Below are positions 47,353 through 60,006 of a DNA stretch of 64,000 bases, piece by piece. Origin of the DNA: Rhodanobacter sp. B04 (GTDB taxonomy: Bacteria; Pseudomonadota; Gammaproteobacteria; Xanthomonadales; Rhodanobacteraceae). Within the stretch, counting starts at the first letter, position 1, and every line of letters starts with the position of its first letter. Location: the NCBI RefSeq assembly GCF_002001125.1, contig NZ_MUNV01000016.1, positions 91,681 to 155,680 of the forward strand, given 5' to 3'. Under the pieces are notes generated by a model. The model did not search any database, had not been told where the DNA came from, and worked only from the letters and a program-made list of their open reading frames with translations. The translations under genes were made by a program, and so were the position numbers.

Positions 47353-50300
47353 TCAAGCCTGCACGGTCGACTCCGGCCCCGCCAGCCGCGGATCGTCCGA
47401 CGGCTTGCCGCCATGGTGATCGGCGGCAAGCAGCAGGTAGAACGCTGGCACCACGAACAAGGTGAACACGGTGCCGATGGCCAGGCCGGTGGAGATCACC
47501 AGGCCCATGTTGAAGCGCCCTGCCGCGCCGGCGCCGGAGGCGATCACCAGCGGCAGCACGCCCAGCACCATCGCCGCGGTGGTCATCAGGATCGGCCGCA
47601 GGCGTACCGCTGCGGCGTGTTCGATCGCCTCGCGTTTGGACATGCCCTCCAGTTGCGACTGGTTGGCGAACTGCACGATCAGGATGCCGTGCTTGCTGAT
47701 CAGGCCCATCAGGGTCACCAGGCCGACCTCGGTATAGATGTTGAGGCTGGTGAAGAGGTTGACGAAGATCAGCGCACCGAACAGTGCCAGTGGCACCGAG
47801 ACCAGGATCACGACCGGATCGCGCAGACTGTTGAACTGCGCGGCCAGGGCCAGGAACACGATGATCACGGCGAACAGCAAGGTCGCGCCGAAACCGCCGG
47901 ACTCCTGGGTGAACTGCCGCGACTGGCCGGAGTAGTCCACGTTGTAGCCGGTCGGTGCAACCTGCTTCACCAGGTCGCGCAGATAGGCCAGTGCCTCGCC
48001 CTGCGACATCCCGCTCACGCCGGAGATCGTGGCCGAGTTCAACTGCTGGAAGCGGTTGAGCGACTGCGGTACTACCTGCTTGGTGATCTTCGCCACGGTC
48101 GAGGCCGGGATCACCGAGCCATCCGGCACGCGGATGTAGTAGTTCAATACCTGATCCGGGTTCAGCCGGTCCACCTGCAATACCTGCGGGATCACCTTGT
48201 ACGAGCGGCCGGAGATCGAAAAGTAGTTGACGTAGCCGCCGCCGAGCGCCGAGCCGAGTGCGGCACCGACATCCTGTTGGGTCAGCCCCAGCGTGGTGAT
48301 CATGTCGCGATTGAGGCTGACCGTGCTCTGCGGCTTGTCCACCTTGAGGTCGGAGTCGATGAAGTAGAACTTGCCGCTGGCCTGCGCCTTCTGCAGGACC
48401 TGGGTAGCGACATCGTTGAGGTTCTCGAACGGCTCGGTGGTGGTGATCACCACCTGGATCGGCAGGCCCGAGGCGCCCGGCAACGGTGGGAACTGGAAGG
48501 CCGCCACCCTGCCGCCGGCGATGCCATTCCACTTCTGCTGCAGCACCTGCTGCAGTTCGTGGGCGCTGCGGTGACGCTGGCTCCATGGCGTGAACAGCAC
48601 GCCACCGATGCCCTGGTTGATGGTGGGTACGCCGGTCAGCTGGAACATCTGCTGGTATTCCGGCAACTGTTTGGACAAGTCGAACATCTGCGTCGCGTAG
48701 ACGTTCATCTGTTGCGCGGTCACGTTGGGTGCGCCGACCAGCTGCCCGACCACGATGCCCTGATCTTCTTCGGGGGCCAGTTCCGACTTCGCGGTCATGC
48801 CCAGCGCGATGGTGGCCAGCAACAGCAGGCAGGCCATCACGATCACCACGGACTTGGTCGAGAGCACGTTGTGCAGCACGCGCTGGTAGCCGTGGTGCAC
48901 ACGCTCGAACTGGCGGTCGATCAACTGCACGAAGCGGTTGTTCTCCTGCTCGCTGCGAAAGAACTTCGAGCACATCATCGGCGACAGGGTCAGTGCGATC
49001 ACCGCCGATACCGTCACCGCGCCGGCCAGGGTGAAGGCGAACTCGGTGAACAGTGCGCCGGTCAGGCCCTTCTGGAAGCCGATCGGCACATACACCGCGA
49101 TCAGCACCACGGTCATCGCCAGAATCGGTCCGCCCAGCTCGCGCGCGGCCAGCAAGGCCGCCTGGAACGGCGTCTTGCCTTCCTCTTTCATGTGCCGGTC
49201 GACGTTTTCCACCACGATGATGGCGTCGTCCACCACCAGGCCGATCGCCAGCACCAGCGCCAGCAGGGTCAGCAGGTTGATCGAGTAGCCCAGCGCCAGC
49301 ATCACGAAGAAGGTGCCGACCAGCGACAGCGGCATCGCGATCACCGGAATGATCACCGCGCGCAGGCTGCCGAGAAACAGGAAGATCACCAGGGTGACGA
49401 TCAGCAACGCCTCGACCAGGGTCTTGACCACCTCGTTGATCGAGCTGTTCACGAACTCGGTGCCGTCGTAGACGATCTGCCCGGTCAGCCCGCTGGGTAG
49501 CTGGCTCTGGATATCGGGGAACGCCTCGCGCACGCGCTTGGCCACGTCGAGCACGTTCGCGTCGGGCGCGACCTTGATGCCGATGAAGACCGAGCGCTTG
49601 CCGCTGAAGGCCACGTTGAAGTCGTAGCTGTCCGAGCCGAGCGAGACGGTGGCCACGTCCTGCAGGCGCACGATCGCACCGTTGACCTGCTTGATCGCCA
49701 GTTGCTTGAACTCGTCGACTGTATGCAGGTTGCTGTTGGCGGTCAGGTCCACCGTCACCGCCTGGCCCTTGCTGGAGCCGACCGCGGCCAGGTAATTGTT
49801 GGAGGCCAGCGCCGTGTTCACATCGCTGGCGGTGATGCCATGCGCGGCCATCTTGGCCGGGTCGAGCCAGGCGCGCAGGGCGAACTGGCGTGCGCCCAGC
49901 AGCTCGGCGGTCTGCACGCCATCGATCGAATCGAGCTTGGGCTTGACCACCCGCGCCAGGTAGTCGGTGATGTTGTTGGTGGGCAGCACATCGCTGTAGA
50001 AGCCCATGTACATCGCGTCGATGGTTTCGCCGGTCTGCACGTTCAGCACCGGCTGCTGCGCCTCCGGCGGCAGCTGGTTCTTCACCGAGTTGACCTGGGT
50101 GGTGATCTCGGTCAGGGCGCGGTTGGCGTCGTAATTCAGGCGCAGCGTAGCGGTGATGGTGGACACGCCCTGCACGCTGCTGGAGGACAGGTAGTCGATG
50201 CCCTGCGCCTGGGAAATCGCCTGTTCCAGCGGCTGGGTGACGAAGCCGGCCATGGTCTGCGCGTCGGCACCGTAGTAGGCGGTGCTGACGGTGACCGTGG

Positions 50301-50427
50301 CGTTTTCGGTCTTCGGGTACTGGCGCACGGTCAGGCTGCTGACGGCGCGCACGCCGAGCACCAGGATCAGCAGGCTGACGACCACCGCCAGCACCGGCTT
50401 GTTGATGAACAGGTCGGTGAATTTCAT
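47353..50427 (-). CDS. RND multidrug efflux transporter, permease subunit
   Basis: A 1024-residue HAE1-type proton antiporter (AcrB/MexB/MexK-like). The start MKFTDLFINKPVLAVVVSLLILVLG, the proton-relay LAIGLVVDDAIIVVENVDRH (about 395-415) in the middle of the first membrane bundle, and the C-terminal bundle are standard. It pumps hydrophobic compounds from the periplasm and inner leaflet through the coupled MFP and OMF. Last gene of the OMF-MFP-RND operon, nine bases after the MFP. Confidence 0.96.
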   Translation of the reverse strand: MKFTDLFINKPVLAVVVSLLILVLGVRAVSSLTVRQYPKTENATVTVSTAYYGADAQTMAGFVTQPLEQAISQAQGIDYLSSSSVQGVSTITATLRLNYDANRALTEITTQVNSVKNQLPPEAQQPVLNVQTGETIDAMYMGFYSDVLPTNNITDYLARVVKPKLDSIDGVQTAELLGARQFALRAWLDPAKMAAHGITASDVNTALASNNYLAAVGSSKGQAVTVDLTANSNLHTVDEFKQLAIKQVNGAIVRLQDVATVSLGSDSYDFNVAFSGKRSVFIGIKVAPDANVLDVAKRVREAFPDIQSQLPSGLTGQIVYDGTEFVNSSINEVVKTLVEALLIVTLVIFLFLGSLRAVIIPVIAMPLSLVGTFFVMLALGYSINLLTLLALVLAIGLVVDDAIIVVENVDRHMKEEGKTPFQAALLAARELGGPILAMTVVLIAVYVPIGFQKGLTGALFTEFAFTLAGAVTVSAVIALTLSPMMCSKFFRSEQENNRFVQLIDRQFERVHHGYQRVLHNVLSTKSVVIVMACLLLLATIALGMTAKSELAPEEDQGIVVGQLVGAPNVTAQQMNVYATQMFDLSKQLPEYQQMFQLTGVPTINQGIGGVLFTPWSQRHRSAHELQQVLQQKWNGIAGGRVAAFQFPPLPGASGLPIQVVITTTEPFENLNDVATQVLQKAQASGKFYFIDSDLKVDKPQSTVSLNRDMITTLGLTQQDVGAALGSALGGGYVNYFSISGRSYKVIPQVLQVDRLNPDQVLNYYIRVPDGSVIPASTVAKITKQVVPQSLNRFQQLNSATISGVSGMSQGEALAYLRDLVKQVAPTGYNVDYSGQSRQFTQESGGFGATLLFAVIIVFLALAAQFNSLRDPVVILVSVPLALFGALIFVNLFTSLNIYTEVGLVTLMGLISKHGILIVQFANQSQLEGMSKREAIEHAAAVRLRPILMTTAAMVLGVLPLVIASGAGAAGRFNMGLVISTGLAIGTVFTLFVVPAFYLLLAADHHGGKPSDDPRLAGPESTVQA

Positions 50428-50436
50428 GGTGTTTGC

Positions 50437-51597
50437 TCAGTGCTCCTGCGGCGCAGGGTTGACGCTGTCGGCAGGCTGCACGCTGTTGTCGATCGCGATC
50501 GGCGAGTCGTTCTTCAGCTTGATCTGGCCGCTGGTCACGACCACGGTGCCGGCTTCGATGCCCTTGAGGATCGCCACCTGGTCGCCGCGGGTCTCGCCCA
50601 GGGTGACAAAGGTCTGCTTCACCGTGGCCGGCAGCGGCTGGCCCTTGTCATCCTTGCCCTTGGATGGCTGCACCACGTACACCGTGTCGCCGTAGGGGTT
50701 GTAGACGATCGCCGCCTGCGGCAGGGTCAGCTGGCGCTGCTGGCTGCCGACGTCGACGCTGACCTTGGCGAACATGCCGGGAGTGAGCGCCTTGTCGTGG
50801 TTGGGTACGGTCGCCTCGACCTGCACATTGCGCGTGTTGAGATCGACCTTGGGGTTGATCGCGCTGAGCTTGCCGCTGAAGCCGCGGCTGGCATAGGCGT
50901 CCAGCTTCAGCTTCACCGCCTGGCCCACCTGCAACCGGCCAAGCTCGCTCTGCGGCACGTAGAAGTCCACCAGCAGGGGATCGAGCTGCTGCACGGTCAC
51001 CACCGTGGTGCCGGCGCTCAGGTAGTCGCCGGGACTGGTGGTGATGATGCCGGCGCGGCCGGTAAACGGGGCGCGCAATTGCTTCTTGGCGACCACCACT
51101 TTCTGCTGCGCTACCGCAGCCTGCTTCGCCTTGAGGTCGGCGGCGGCGGTGTCGTAATCGGCCTTGCTGATCGCCTGCACCGCGAGCTGCTTGCGCGCCC
51201 GCTCGAAGGTGAGCCCGGACAGCTGGGCGGTCGCTTCCAGTTGTTGCAGCTGGGCCACATCGTCGTCGTCGCGCAGCTGCAGCAGCACCTGGCCCTGTTT
51301 CACATCCTGGCCGGATTTCAGGTTGACCGCGGTGACCAGGCCGGCCACCTCCATCGCCAGGTCGGCACCGTTGGCTGCACGCAGTGTGCCGACGGCACTC
51401 AGCGCGGGCTGCCATGGCTGTTCGCTGGCGATGGTGGTGCTCACCGTGAACGGCGCCGGCTTGGGCATGCTGTGGATCATGCGCACCACCAGCAGTACCT
51501 TGATGCCGGCGATCAGCACGATCAGCAGCAGGACCCCCGCGATCATCCAGATCATGCGTTTGGTGGTGCTGGGCTTTTTGTCGACGCGCGTGGTCAT
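50437..51597 (-). CDS. RND efflux periplasmic adaptor (membrane fusion protein)
   Basis: A 386-residue adaptor with an N-terminal membrane anchor (about 14-37) instead of a lipobox. The lipoyl halves are marked by VAGLVTAVNLKSGQDVKQGQVLLQLRD and LRAPFTGRAGIITTSPGDYLSAGT, flanking a helical hairpin, with a beta-barrel domain after. It bridges the RND pump and the OMF. The start at 51597 follows CCAAGGAGTTCGCGC. Confidence 0.95.
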   Translation of the reverse strand: MTTRVDKKPSTTKRMIWMIAGVLLLIVLIAGIKVLLVVRMIHSMPKPAPFTVSTTIASEQPWQPALSAVGTLRAANGADLAMEVAGLVTAVNLKSGQDVKQGQVLLQLRDDDDVAQLQQLEATAQLSGLTFERARKQLAVQAISKADYDTAAADLKAKQAAVAQQKVVVAKKQLRAPFTGRAGIITTSPGDYLSAGTTVVTVQQLDPLLVDFYVPQSELGRLQVGQAVKLKLDAYASRGFSGKLSAINPKVDLNTRNVQVEATVPNHDKALTPGMFAKVSVDVGSQQRQLTLPQAAIVYNPYGDTVYVVQPSKGKDDKGQPLPATVKQTFVTLGETRGDQVAILKGIEAGTVVVTSGQIKLKNDSPIAIDNSVQPADSVNPAPQEH

Positions 51598-51679
51598 GCG
51601 CGAACTCCTTGGGTTATTGCGATCATCCACGATCGCGAAAGTCGAAAAGCGGACATCCTGTTCGCACTCGTTGATCGAG

Positions 51680-53188
51680 CTAGGGCTTCTGGCTGGCTAT
51701 CTGGGTATCACTGCGCCAGCCGCCGCCAAGGGCGGCGTACAGCGCGGCGGTATCGGACAGCCGTGCGGCGCGTGCCTGGATCAGCGCGATACGCGACTGC
51801 TGGTAACTGCGCTGGGCATCGAGCAGGTTGATATAGCTGGTGGCGCCCACCTGGTATTGCTGGCGGGTCAATTCCAGTTGTTGCGACGCCGCGCTTTCGG
51901 CAACCGCCTGCGCGGCCAGCCCTTGCGCGTCGTATTGCAGGGCCTGCAAAGAATCGGCGACGTTCTGAAAGGCGACCAGCACGGTCTGTTGCCAGTCAGC
52001 CACGGCCTTGTCCAGGCCAGCTTTGGCGGCGCGTTTCTTGTGCAGCAGTTCGCCACCGTGGAACAGCGGTTGGGTCAGGCCCAGACCCAGCGACCAGGCG
52101 CCGGTGCCGGCGGAAAACAGGTCGCCGGCGCTCAGCGCCTGTGAGCCGGCACTGCCGGAAAGCGTGATCTGCGGCAGCATCGCCGCGGTGGCCACGCCGA
52201 CCCCGGCCGAGGCCGCGTGCAGCTGGGCGGAGGCCGCGCGGATGTCCGGGCGCTGCTCGACCAGGCTGGAAGGCAGGCTCACCGGGATGTCCTGCGGCAG
52301 GCTGATCGCATCCAGAGTCAGCGGCGACAACTCCAGTTGCGCCGGCGTAGTGCCCAGGTAGGTCGCCAGCTGATTGCGGGTCGCGGCGAGCTGGGCGCGC
52401 AGCGGGGGCAAGGTGGCTTCGGTGGCGGCCAGTTGCGTGCGCACGGCCAGCGTGTCGGACAGCGACTTCGCCCCGATCTGTTGCTGCTGTTCGGCGATCC
52501 TCAGGCTTTTGCGCTGAATATCCAGGATGTCCTCGGTCGCGCGCAGCTGCTCGCGCAGCGAGGCCTCCTGCAGCGAAGCGGTGACCACGTTGGCGGCGAG
52601 AGTCAAATAGGTGGTGTCGAGCTGGGCGCGCTGATAATCCGCCTGCGCCAGTTGTGCCTCGATGCCGCGGCGGACCCCGCCGAACAGGTCCAGCGTATAG
52701 CCCACGCTGACCGACGCGTTGTAGACGGTAAACGGGCCAAGGCCGCCGGGAACAAAGGACTGGATCGCCGATTCCTTCTCGCGGGTGGCGCCGGCGGCGG
52801 CATCCGCCGACGGAAACAGGCCGCCGCGGGTCGCGTTGGCGCTTTCCTGCGCCTGGCGCAAAGCGGCCTGGGCCGAGGCAATCGACGGGCTGTGGCTCAA
52901 TGCCGTATCCACCCGGCGGGTCAGTTCGGCATTGTCGAACGTGGTCCACCAGAGCGCGGGTATGTCGCGGCCCTGCATGAAGCGCTGCGCATCGCCATCG
53001 GCCGCCTTGGCCGATACCGTGGCGGCGGGCAACGGCTGCGCGGTGTAACGATTCACCGGTGGAGCATCCGGGCGGTGATAGTCGGGGCCGACGGCACAAC
53101 CGGCGACGGAAAGCCCGATGAGCACGGTCAGCGCGTGGGCGCGGCCGCGCAGTACGGCGGCCTTCAGGTCGGACGGGTGACTGGACAA
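51680..53188 (-). CDS. RND efflux outer-membrane lipoprotein
   Basis: A 502-residue TolC/OprM-like outer-membrane factor with a lipobox (LSVAGC, Cys near 31). The duplicated OEP helical pattern is present. It opens the operon OMF-MFP-RND; the outer-membrane gene coming first is less common than MFP first. No regulator gene is adjacent. The 210 bases upstream hold an AT-rich stretch near 53228-53258 that is the best promoter candidate. Confidence 0.94.
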   Translation of the reverse strand: MSSHPSDLKAAVLRGRAHALTVLIGLSVAGCAVGPDYHRPDAPPVNRYTAQPLPAATVSAKAADGDAQRFMQGRDIPALWWTTFDNAELTRRVDTALSHSPSIASAQAALRQAQESANATRGGLFPSADAAAGATREKESAIQSFVPGGLGPFTVYNASVSVGYTLDLFGGVRRGIEAQLAQADYQRAQLDTTYLTLAANVVTASLQEASLREQLRATEDILDIQRKSLRIAEQQQQIGAKSLSDTLAVRTQLAATEATLPPLRAQLAATRNQLATYLGTTPAQLELSPLTLDAISLPQDIPVSLPSSLVEQRPDIRAASAQLHAASAGVGVATAAMLPQITLSGSAGSQALSAGDLFSAGTGAWSLGLGLTQPLFHGGELLHKKRAAKAGLDKAVADWQQTVLVAFQNVADSLQALQYDAQGLAAQAVAESAASQQLELTRQQYQVGATSYINLLDAQRSYQQSRIALIQARAARLSDTAALYAALGGGWRSDTQIASQKP

Positions 53189-53270
53189 GGGAATGGCCTG
53201 GGCAGGGTGGAAGCCGGCCAGGACAATAACATACCGATAAGTTCAGATATATATGGCGATGGACACGGGC

Positions 53271-53313
53271 GTCACTGGGCCGCTTTGTGGACAAAACGGT
53301 TCACGCCAGTGAC
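53271..53313. terminator. Inverted repeat between tkt and the RND operon
   Basis: Perfect 8-base arms GTCACTGG (53271-53278) and CCAGTGAC (53306-53313) with a 27-base loop, downstream of the minus-strand tkt stop. No T tract, so the role as a tkt terminator is uncertain. Confidence 0.35.
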
Positions 53314-53399
53314 CCGTCGTGCAGCGGGGCCAGTCCAACTCCGCCGACAGCACCGGACCGGTTGCCGGTCCAGGCGCGCCGGTCGGCAATCCGCCGGAA

Positions 53400-55448
53400 T
53401 CAGCGCTGCAGCAACGCGCGGGCCCGCTTTACCACGTTCTCGACAGTGAAGCCGTACTCGCGCAGCAACACCCCCGCCGGCGCCGAGGCGCCGAAGCGGT
53501 CGATGCCGAGCATGTCGCCGTGCGCGCCGACGTAGCGATCCCAGCCTTGCGACGCACCCAGTTCCACCGCCAGACGTGCCGGCACATTCGGCGGCAGCAC
53601 CTGGTCGCGGTAGCTTTGCGGCTGCGCGTCGAACAGCTCCCAGCTCGGCATCGACACACAGCGCACGGCGATGCCGTCGGCCTGCAGCTGGTCGGCGGCG
53701 GCGAGGATCAGGGCGACTTCGGAACCGCTGGCGATCAGGATCAGCGCAGGCTTGCCGTCTTTCGCGTCGCTCAGCACATAGGCGCCCTGGCGCACGCCGT
53801 CCGCGCTGGCATAGCGCGTGCGGTCGAGCGTGGGCAGATCCTGTCGGGTCAGCGCCAGCAGTACCGGATGCTTCTCCGATTGCGCCGCGACCTTCCAGGC
53901 CATCGCGGTTTCGTTGGCGTCGGCGGGACGGATCACGGTGAGGTTGGGGATCGCGCGCAGGCTGGCCAGCTGTTCCACCGGCTGATGGGTGGGGCCGTCC
54001 TCGCCCAGCGCGATGCTGTCGTGGGTGAACACGTGCACTACGTGCACGCCCATCAGCGCGGCGAGGCGGATGGCCGGGCGCATGTAGTCGGAGAAGATCA
54101 GGAAGGTCGAGCCATACGGCAGGAAGCCGCCATGCACGGCCAGTCCGTTGCTGATCGAGCCCATCGCGTGTTCGCGCACGCCGAAGTGCAGGTTGCGGCC
54201 GGCATAGCTCCAGCCGGCGCTGTCGGAACCCTGGGTATCCTGTCCCGGCGTGGCGGCCGGGTTGAAATCGCCGAGTCCCTTCAGGTTGGTGTGCGTCGAG
54301 GAATCGAGGTCCGCCGAACCGCCAAACAGCGCGGGCAGCTTCGGCGCGATCGCATTCATCACCTTGCCGCTGGCAACGCGGGTGGCAAGGCCCTTGGCGT
54401 CGGTGGGGAACACGGGAATGTCCGTGTCCCAGCCAGCCGGCAATTCGCCGCGCAGGCGACCCTGCAGTTCTTTTGCAAGATCGGGGAAGGCCTTGGCATA
54501 GGCGTCCAGACGTCCATTCCACTCGGCTTCCGCCTTGGCGCCCTGCTCGAGCGCCTCGCGGAAACGCGCCAGTGCCGGTTCCGGTATAAGGAAGTCGGGT
54601 TCGAGCGGCCAGCCGAGGTTCTGCTTGGTCTTTTTCGTATCCTCGACGCCGAGTGGCGAGCCGTGCGCCTTGAAGCTGTCCTGCTCGGGCGAGCCGAAAC
54701 CGATATGCGTGCGCACCAGGATCAGCGACGGCCGCGCGGTATCGGCGCGGGCAGCCTCCAGCGCAGCGCCGATCGCGTCCACGTCGTTGCCGTCTGCCAC
54801 GTGGATGACTTGCCAGCCATACGCTTCGAAGCGCTTGGCGCGATCCTCGGAGAAGGTGATGTCGGTGCCGGCGGCGAGGGTGACGTAGTTGTCGTCGTAG
54901 AGGCAGACCAGCTTGCCCAGCTTCAGATGTCCGGCCAGCGAGGCGGCTTCGCTGGCGACGCCTTCCATCAGGTCGCCGTCGCTGACGATGGCCCAGGTGC
55001 GGTGATCGATCACGGCATGGCCGTCGCGGCTGTAGCGCGCGGCCAGATGCGCCTCGCCGATCGCCATGCCGACCGCGTTCGCCAGGCCCTGGCCCAGCGG
55101 GCCGGTAGTCACCTCGACGCCGGGCGTGTGGCCGTATTCGGGATGCCCGGGCGTCTTGCTGCCCCACTGGCGGAACTGCTTGAGGTCATCCAGCGACAGT
55201 GCGTAGCCGGTCACGTGCAGCAGGCTGTACAGCAATGCCGAGCCGTGGCCGGCCGACAACACGAAACGGTCGCGGTCGGGCCAGTGCGGATTCGCCGGGT
55301 GATGCTTCAGCTGCCTCGTCCACAGCGTGTACGCCATCGGCGCGGCACCGAGCGGCAGGCCGGGATGGCCGCTGTTGGCCTTCTGCACCATGTCCACCGA
55401 CAGGAAGCGAAGCGTGTTGATGCATTGCTGGTCGAGCTCGGTGGACAT
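53400..55448 (-). CDS. tkt: Transketolase
   Basis: A 682-residue TPP-dependent enzyme exchanging two-carbon units between pentose-phosphate and glycolytic sugars. The TPP-binding [18 protein letters not shown] is at about 153-170; the middle domain has [23 protein letters not shown], and the C-terminal domain follows. It is the last gene of the sugar-phosphate block, separated from pgm by a REP pair. Confidence 0.97.
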   Translation of the reverse strand: MSTELDQQCINTLRFLSVDMVQKANSGHPGLPLGAAPMAYTLWTRQLKHHPANPHWPDRDRFVLSAGHGSALLYSLLHVTGYALSLDDLKQFRQWGSKTPGHPEYGHTPGVEVTTGPLGQGLANAVGMAIGEAHLAARYSRDGHAVIDHRTWAIVSDGDLMEGVASEAASLAGHLKLGKLVCLYDDNYVTLAAGTDITFSEDRAKRFEAYGWQVIHVADGNDVDAIGAALEAARADTARPSLILVRTHIGFGSPEQDSFKAHGSPLGVEDTKKTKQNLGWPLEPDFLIPEPALARFREALEQGAKAEAEWNGRLDAYAKAFPDLAKELQGRLRGELPAGWDTDIPVFPTDAKGLATRVASGKVMNAIAPKLPALFGGSADLDSSTHTNLKGLGDFNPAATPGQDTQGSDSAGWSYAGRNLHFGVREHAMGSISNGLAVHGGFLPYGSTFLIFSDYMRPAIRLAALMGVHVVHVFTHDSIALGEDGPTHQPVEQLASLRAIPNLTVIRPADANETAMAWKVAAQSEKHPVLLALTRQDLPTLDRTRYASADGVRQGAYVLSDAKDGKPALILIASGSEVALILAAADQLQADGIAVRCVSMPSWELFDAQPQSYRDQVLPPNVPARLAVELGASQGWDRYVGAHGDMLGIDRFGASAPAGVLLREYGFTVENVVKRARALLQR

Positions 55449-55476
55449 GGGTTTCTCCGATGATGGTTGGGGTTAT

Positions 55477-55553
55477 GCAGGAGCACATCCTGTGCGCGAT
55501 GCTCTGGTGTGTTGCTCATGCCAAGAGCATTCGCGCACAGGGTGCGCTTCTAC
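55477..55553. repeat. Inverted REP pair (BIME-like) between pgm and tkt
   Basis: Left arm 55477-55505 (GCAGGAGCACATCCTGTGCG...) and right arm 55524-55553, inverted; the right arm read on the minus strand is GTAGAAGCGCACCCTGTGCG. The GTAG tetranucleotide plus a stem is typical of the REP family mobilised by RAYT transposases. The pgm stop codon TAG lies inside the GTAG of the right arm. Confidence 0.85.
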
Positions 55554-57196
55554 ACGAGCGCCGCGTCGACGATCTTCTGCGCTTCGGCCAGCAGGCTCCG
55601 CAGATGGTCTTCGCTCTTGAAGCTCTCTGCGTAGATCTTGTAGATCGCCTCGGTACCGGATGGCCGCGCGGCGAACCAGCCGCTGGCGGCAACCGCCTTG
55701 ATGCCGCCGATCGCGGCACCGTTGCCCGGCGCCTTGTCGAGCACCTGCGTGATCTTCTCGCCGGCGAGCTGGTCGCTCTTCAATTGATCGGGTGACAGCT
55801 TCGCGAGCTTGGCTTTCTGGGCGGGCGTGGCGGCGGCCTCGACGCGATCGGCGAACGGCTTGCCGAGTTCATCGGTCAGTTGCGCGAACAACTCGCCGGG
55901 GTCCCTGCCCTGCCGCGCGGTGATCTCGGCCGACAGCAGCGCCGGCACCAGGCCGTCCTTGTCGGTAGTCCATACCGAGCCGTCGTGGCGCAGCAGCGCC
56001 GCACCGGCGCTCTCCTCGCAGCCGAAGCCGAGCGAGCCATCGAACAGGCCTTCGGAAAACCACTTGAAGCCGACCGGCACTTCGTACAGCTTGCGCCCGA
56101 GCCGTTTCACCACGCGGTCGATCAGCGCGGTGGTGACCACGGTCTTGCCGACTGCGGCATTCGCGCTCCACTGTGGCCGCTGCCGGTACAGGTAATCGAT
56201 CAGCACAGACAGGTAATGGTTCGGCTCCATCAGCCCGCTGCTGCGGGTGACGACGCCGTGGCGATCGTGGTCGGTGTCGCAGGCGAACGCGACGTCGTAG
56301 GTGTCCTTCAGCCCGATCAGCCGCTGCATCGCGTATTTCGACGACGGATCCATGCGGATCTTGCCGTCCCAGTCCACCGTCATGAACGCGAACTGCGGAT
56401 CGACCACCGCGCTGACCACGGTGAGGTCGAGCTTGTAGCGCTCGGCGATCGGCGCCCAGTAATGCACGCCGGCGCCACCGAGTGGATCGACGCCCATGTG
56501 CACGCCGGCACCGCGGATCACATCGAAGTCGATGATGTTGGCGAGGTCGGCGACGTACGTGTTGAGGTAGTCGTGCTCGCGCGTCGTGGCGGCCTTGCGC
56601 GCCTGCGCGAACGGCATCCGTTTGACGTCCTTCAAGCCGCCTTCGAGCAGCGCATTGGCGCGGTTCTGCACCCAGCCGGTGATGTCGGTATCGGCCGGGC
56701 CGCCGTTCGGCGTGTTGTACTTGAAGCCGCCGTTGTCGGGCGGGTTGTGCGACGGCGTGATCACGATGCCATCGGCAAGACCGGAGATGCGGCCTTTGTT
56801 GTACACGAGGATCGCGTGCGAGATCGCCGGTGTGGGCGTGAACTCGCCACCCGTGGAGATCATCGTCTGCACGCCGTTCGCGGCCAGCACTTCCAGCGCG
56901 TTCTCGAACGCGGGCTGCGATAGTGCATGCGTATCCGCGCCGATGAACAGCGGACCGTCGATGCCTTTCGACTTGCGGTATTCGCAGATCGCCTGGCTGA
57001 TCGCCAGGATGTGCCATGCGTTGAAGCTGCGATCGAACGAACTGCCGCGATGGCCGGAGGTGCCGAACGCCACGCGCTGCGCGGCCACCGACGGATCGGG
57101 CTCGAGATCGGCATACGCCGCGAGCAGCTTCGGGATGTCGACCAGGATCGACGCCGGTGCCGGTTTGCCGGCGAGTGGACTGATGATTTGACTCAT
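55550..57196 (-). CDS. pgm: Phosphoglucomutase, alpha-D-glucose specific
   Basis: A 548-residue enzyme interconverting glucose-1- and glucose-6-phosphate. The phosphoserine motif [11 protein letters not shown] is near 145, the metal-binding DTDHDRHG near 305 and the sugar-binding [13 protein letters not shown] [10 protein letters not shown] near 390. The N-terminal [15 protein letters not shown] is characteristic of the Pgm rather than the AlgC subtype. It follows pgi after 10 bases. Confidence 0.97.
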   Translation of the reverse strand: MSQIISPLAGKPAPASILVDIPKLLAAYADLEPDPSVAAQRVAFGTSGHRGSSFDRSFNAWHILAISQAICEYRKSKGIDGPLFIGADTHALSQPAFENALEVLAANGVQTMISTGGEFTPTPAISHAILVYNKGRISGLADGIVITPSHNPPDNGGFKYNTPNGGPADTDITGWVQNRANALLEGGLKDVKRMPFAQARKAATTREHDYLNTYVADLANIIDFDVIRGAGVHMGVDPLGGAGVHYWAPIAERYKLDLTVVSAVVDPQFAFMTVDWDGKIRMDPSSKYAMQRLIGLKDTYDVAFACDTDHDRHGVVTRSSGLMEPNHYLSVLIDYLYRQRPQWSANAAVGKTVVTTALIDRVVKRLGRKLYEVPVGFKWFSEGLFDGSLGFGCEESAGAALLRHDGSVWTTDKDGLVPALLSAEITARQGRDPGELFAQLTDELGKPFADRVEAAATPAQKAKLAKLSPDQLKSDQLAGEKITQVLDKAPGNGAAIGGIKAVAASGWFAARPSGTEAIYKIYAESFKSEDHLRSLLAEAQKIVDAALV

Positions 57197-57206
57197 GTGC
57201 TCTGGC

Positions 57207-58867
<1,661 letters not shown>

Positions 58868-58871
<4 letters not shown>

Positions 58872-59971
58872 GGCAGGGCCGGTCCCTTGGACTTGTCTTC
58901 CAGCGCATTGGCCTTGTCGGCGATCCGCTGCAGCAGCTGCGTCCACGATTTGACGAAGGCGGCGGCACCGTCGACCTGCAGCTTGAGCGCCAGCGCATCC
59001 ACATCCACCCCTGCCTTGCCGATCTGCGCCAGCACCGCATCGGCGTCGCCTCCGTCGGCGGCCATCACGCCATGCAGCTGGCCGTGGTCGGCGAACGCGA
59101 GCAGGGTCTTCTCCGGCATCGTGTCGATCGTGTCGGGGGCGGCCAGCGCGCTGATGTACAGCGTGTCCGGCAGGGCCGGGTCCTTGGTGCCGGTGCTGGC
59201 CAGCAACAGGCGCTGCGGCTGCGCGCCGGCGGCTTCGAGCTTCTGCCAGCGCGGCGAGGCGAGCAGCTCACGGTAGGCGCGATAGGTCTGCTGGCCCACG
59301 GCGATGCCGAGCTTGTTGTGCAGTTCGGGCGGCAGCTGCGGGTTGCTGGCGACGTCCCAGCGGCTGATGAACAGCGAGGCGACCGAGCCCACGCGCGAAC
59401 CGAGCCCGGCGGCGATGCGCCGCTCGATGCCGCGCATGTAGGCCTCGGCGACCGCCACGTACTGCGCGCAGGAGAACAGCAGGGTCACGTTGATCGGGAT
59501 GCCGAGGAAGATCGCCTCCTCGATCGCCGGGATGCCCTCCGGCGTGCCGGGAATCTTCACGAACAGGTTGTCGCGCTGCGCCTGGTCATGGATCTGCTTG
59601 GCCGCGGCGATCGTGCCGGCGGTATCGGCGGCCAGCAGCGGCGAGACCTCCATCGAGACCCAGCCATCGACGCGGTCGGTGGCGTCGAAGATCGGCCGGA
59701 ACAGGTCGGCCGCGCGGCGCAGGTCTTCCAGCGCCAGCTCGGTGAACAGCGTTTCGCCGGACAGCCCGGCCAGCGCCTTGGCATGCACGCCGGCATCGTA
59801 GGCATCGCCGTCGCCGATCGCGGCGTCGAAGATGCTCGGGTTCGAGGTCAGGCCGGTGACCGAGTCCTCGGCGATGTAGCGCGCCAGCGTGCCGTCATCG
59901 AGCAGGGTGCGGGTGATGTTGTCCAGCCACAGGCTCTGGCCGAGTTCGTGCAGTTGACGGGTTGCTTTCAT
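58868..59971 (-). CDS. tal: Transaldolase
   Basis: A 367-residue long-form transaldolase moving a dihydroxyacetone unit between sugar phosphates. The Schiff-base lysine is in [18 protein letters not shown] near 140, and [11 protein letters not shown] near 42 is the family N-terminal signature. It overlaps pgi and follows the HAD gene after 35 bases. The long form is of the type found in actinobacteria and many proteobacteria. Confidence 0.94.
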
Positions 59972-60006
59972 GCTTGCTCCATGACTCAAGTTCAATACGG
60001 GTTGTT

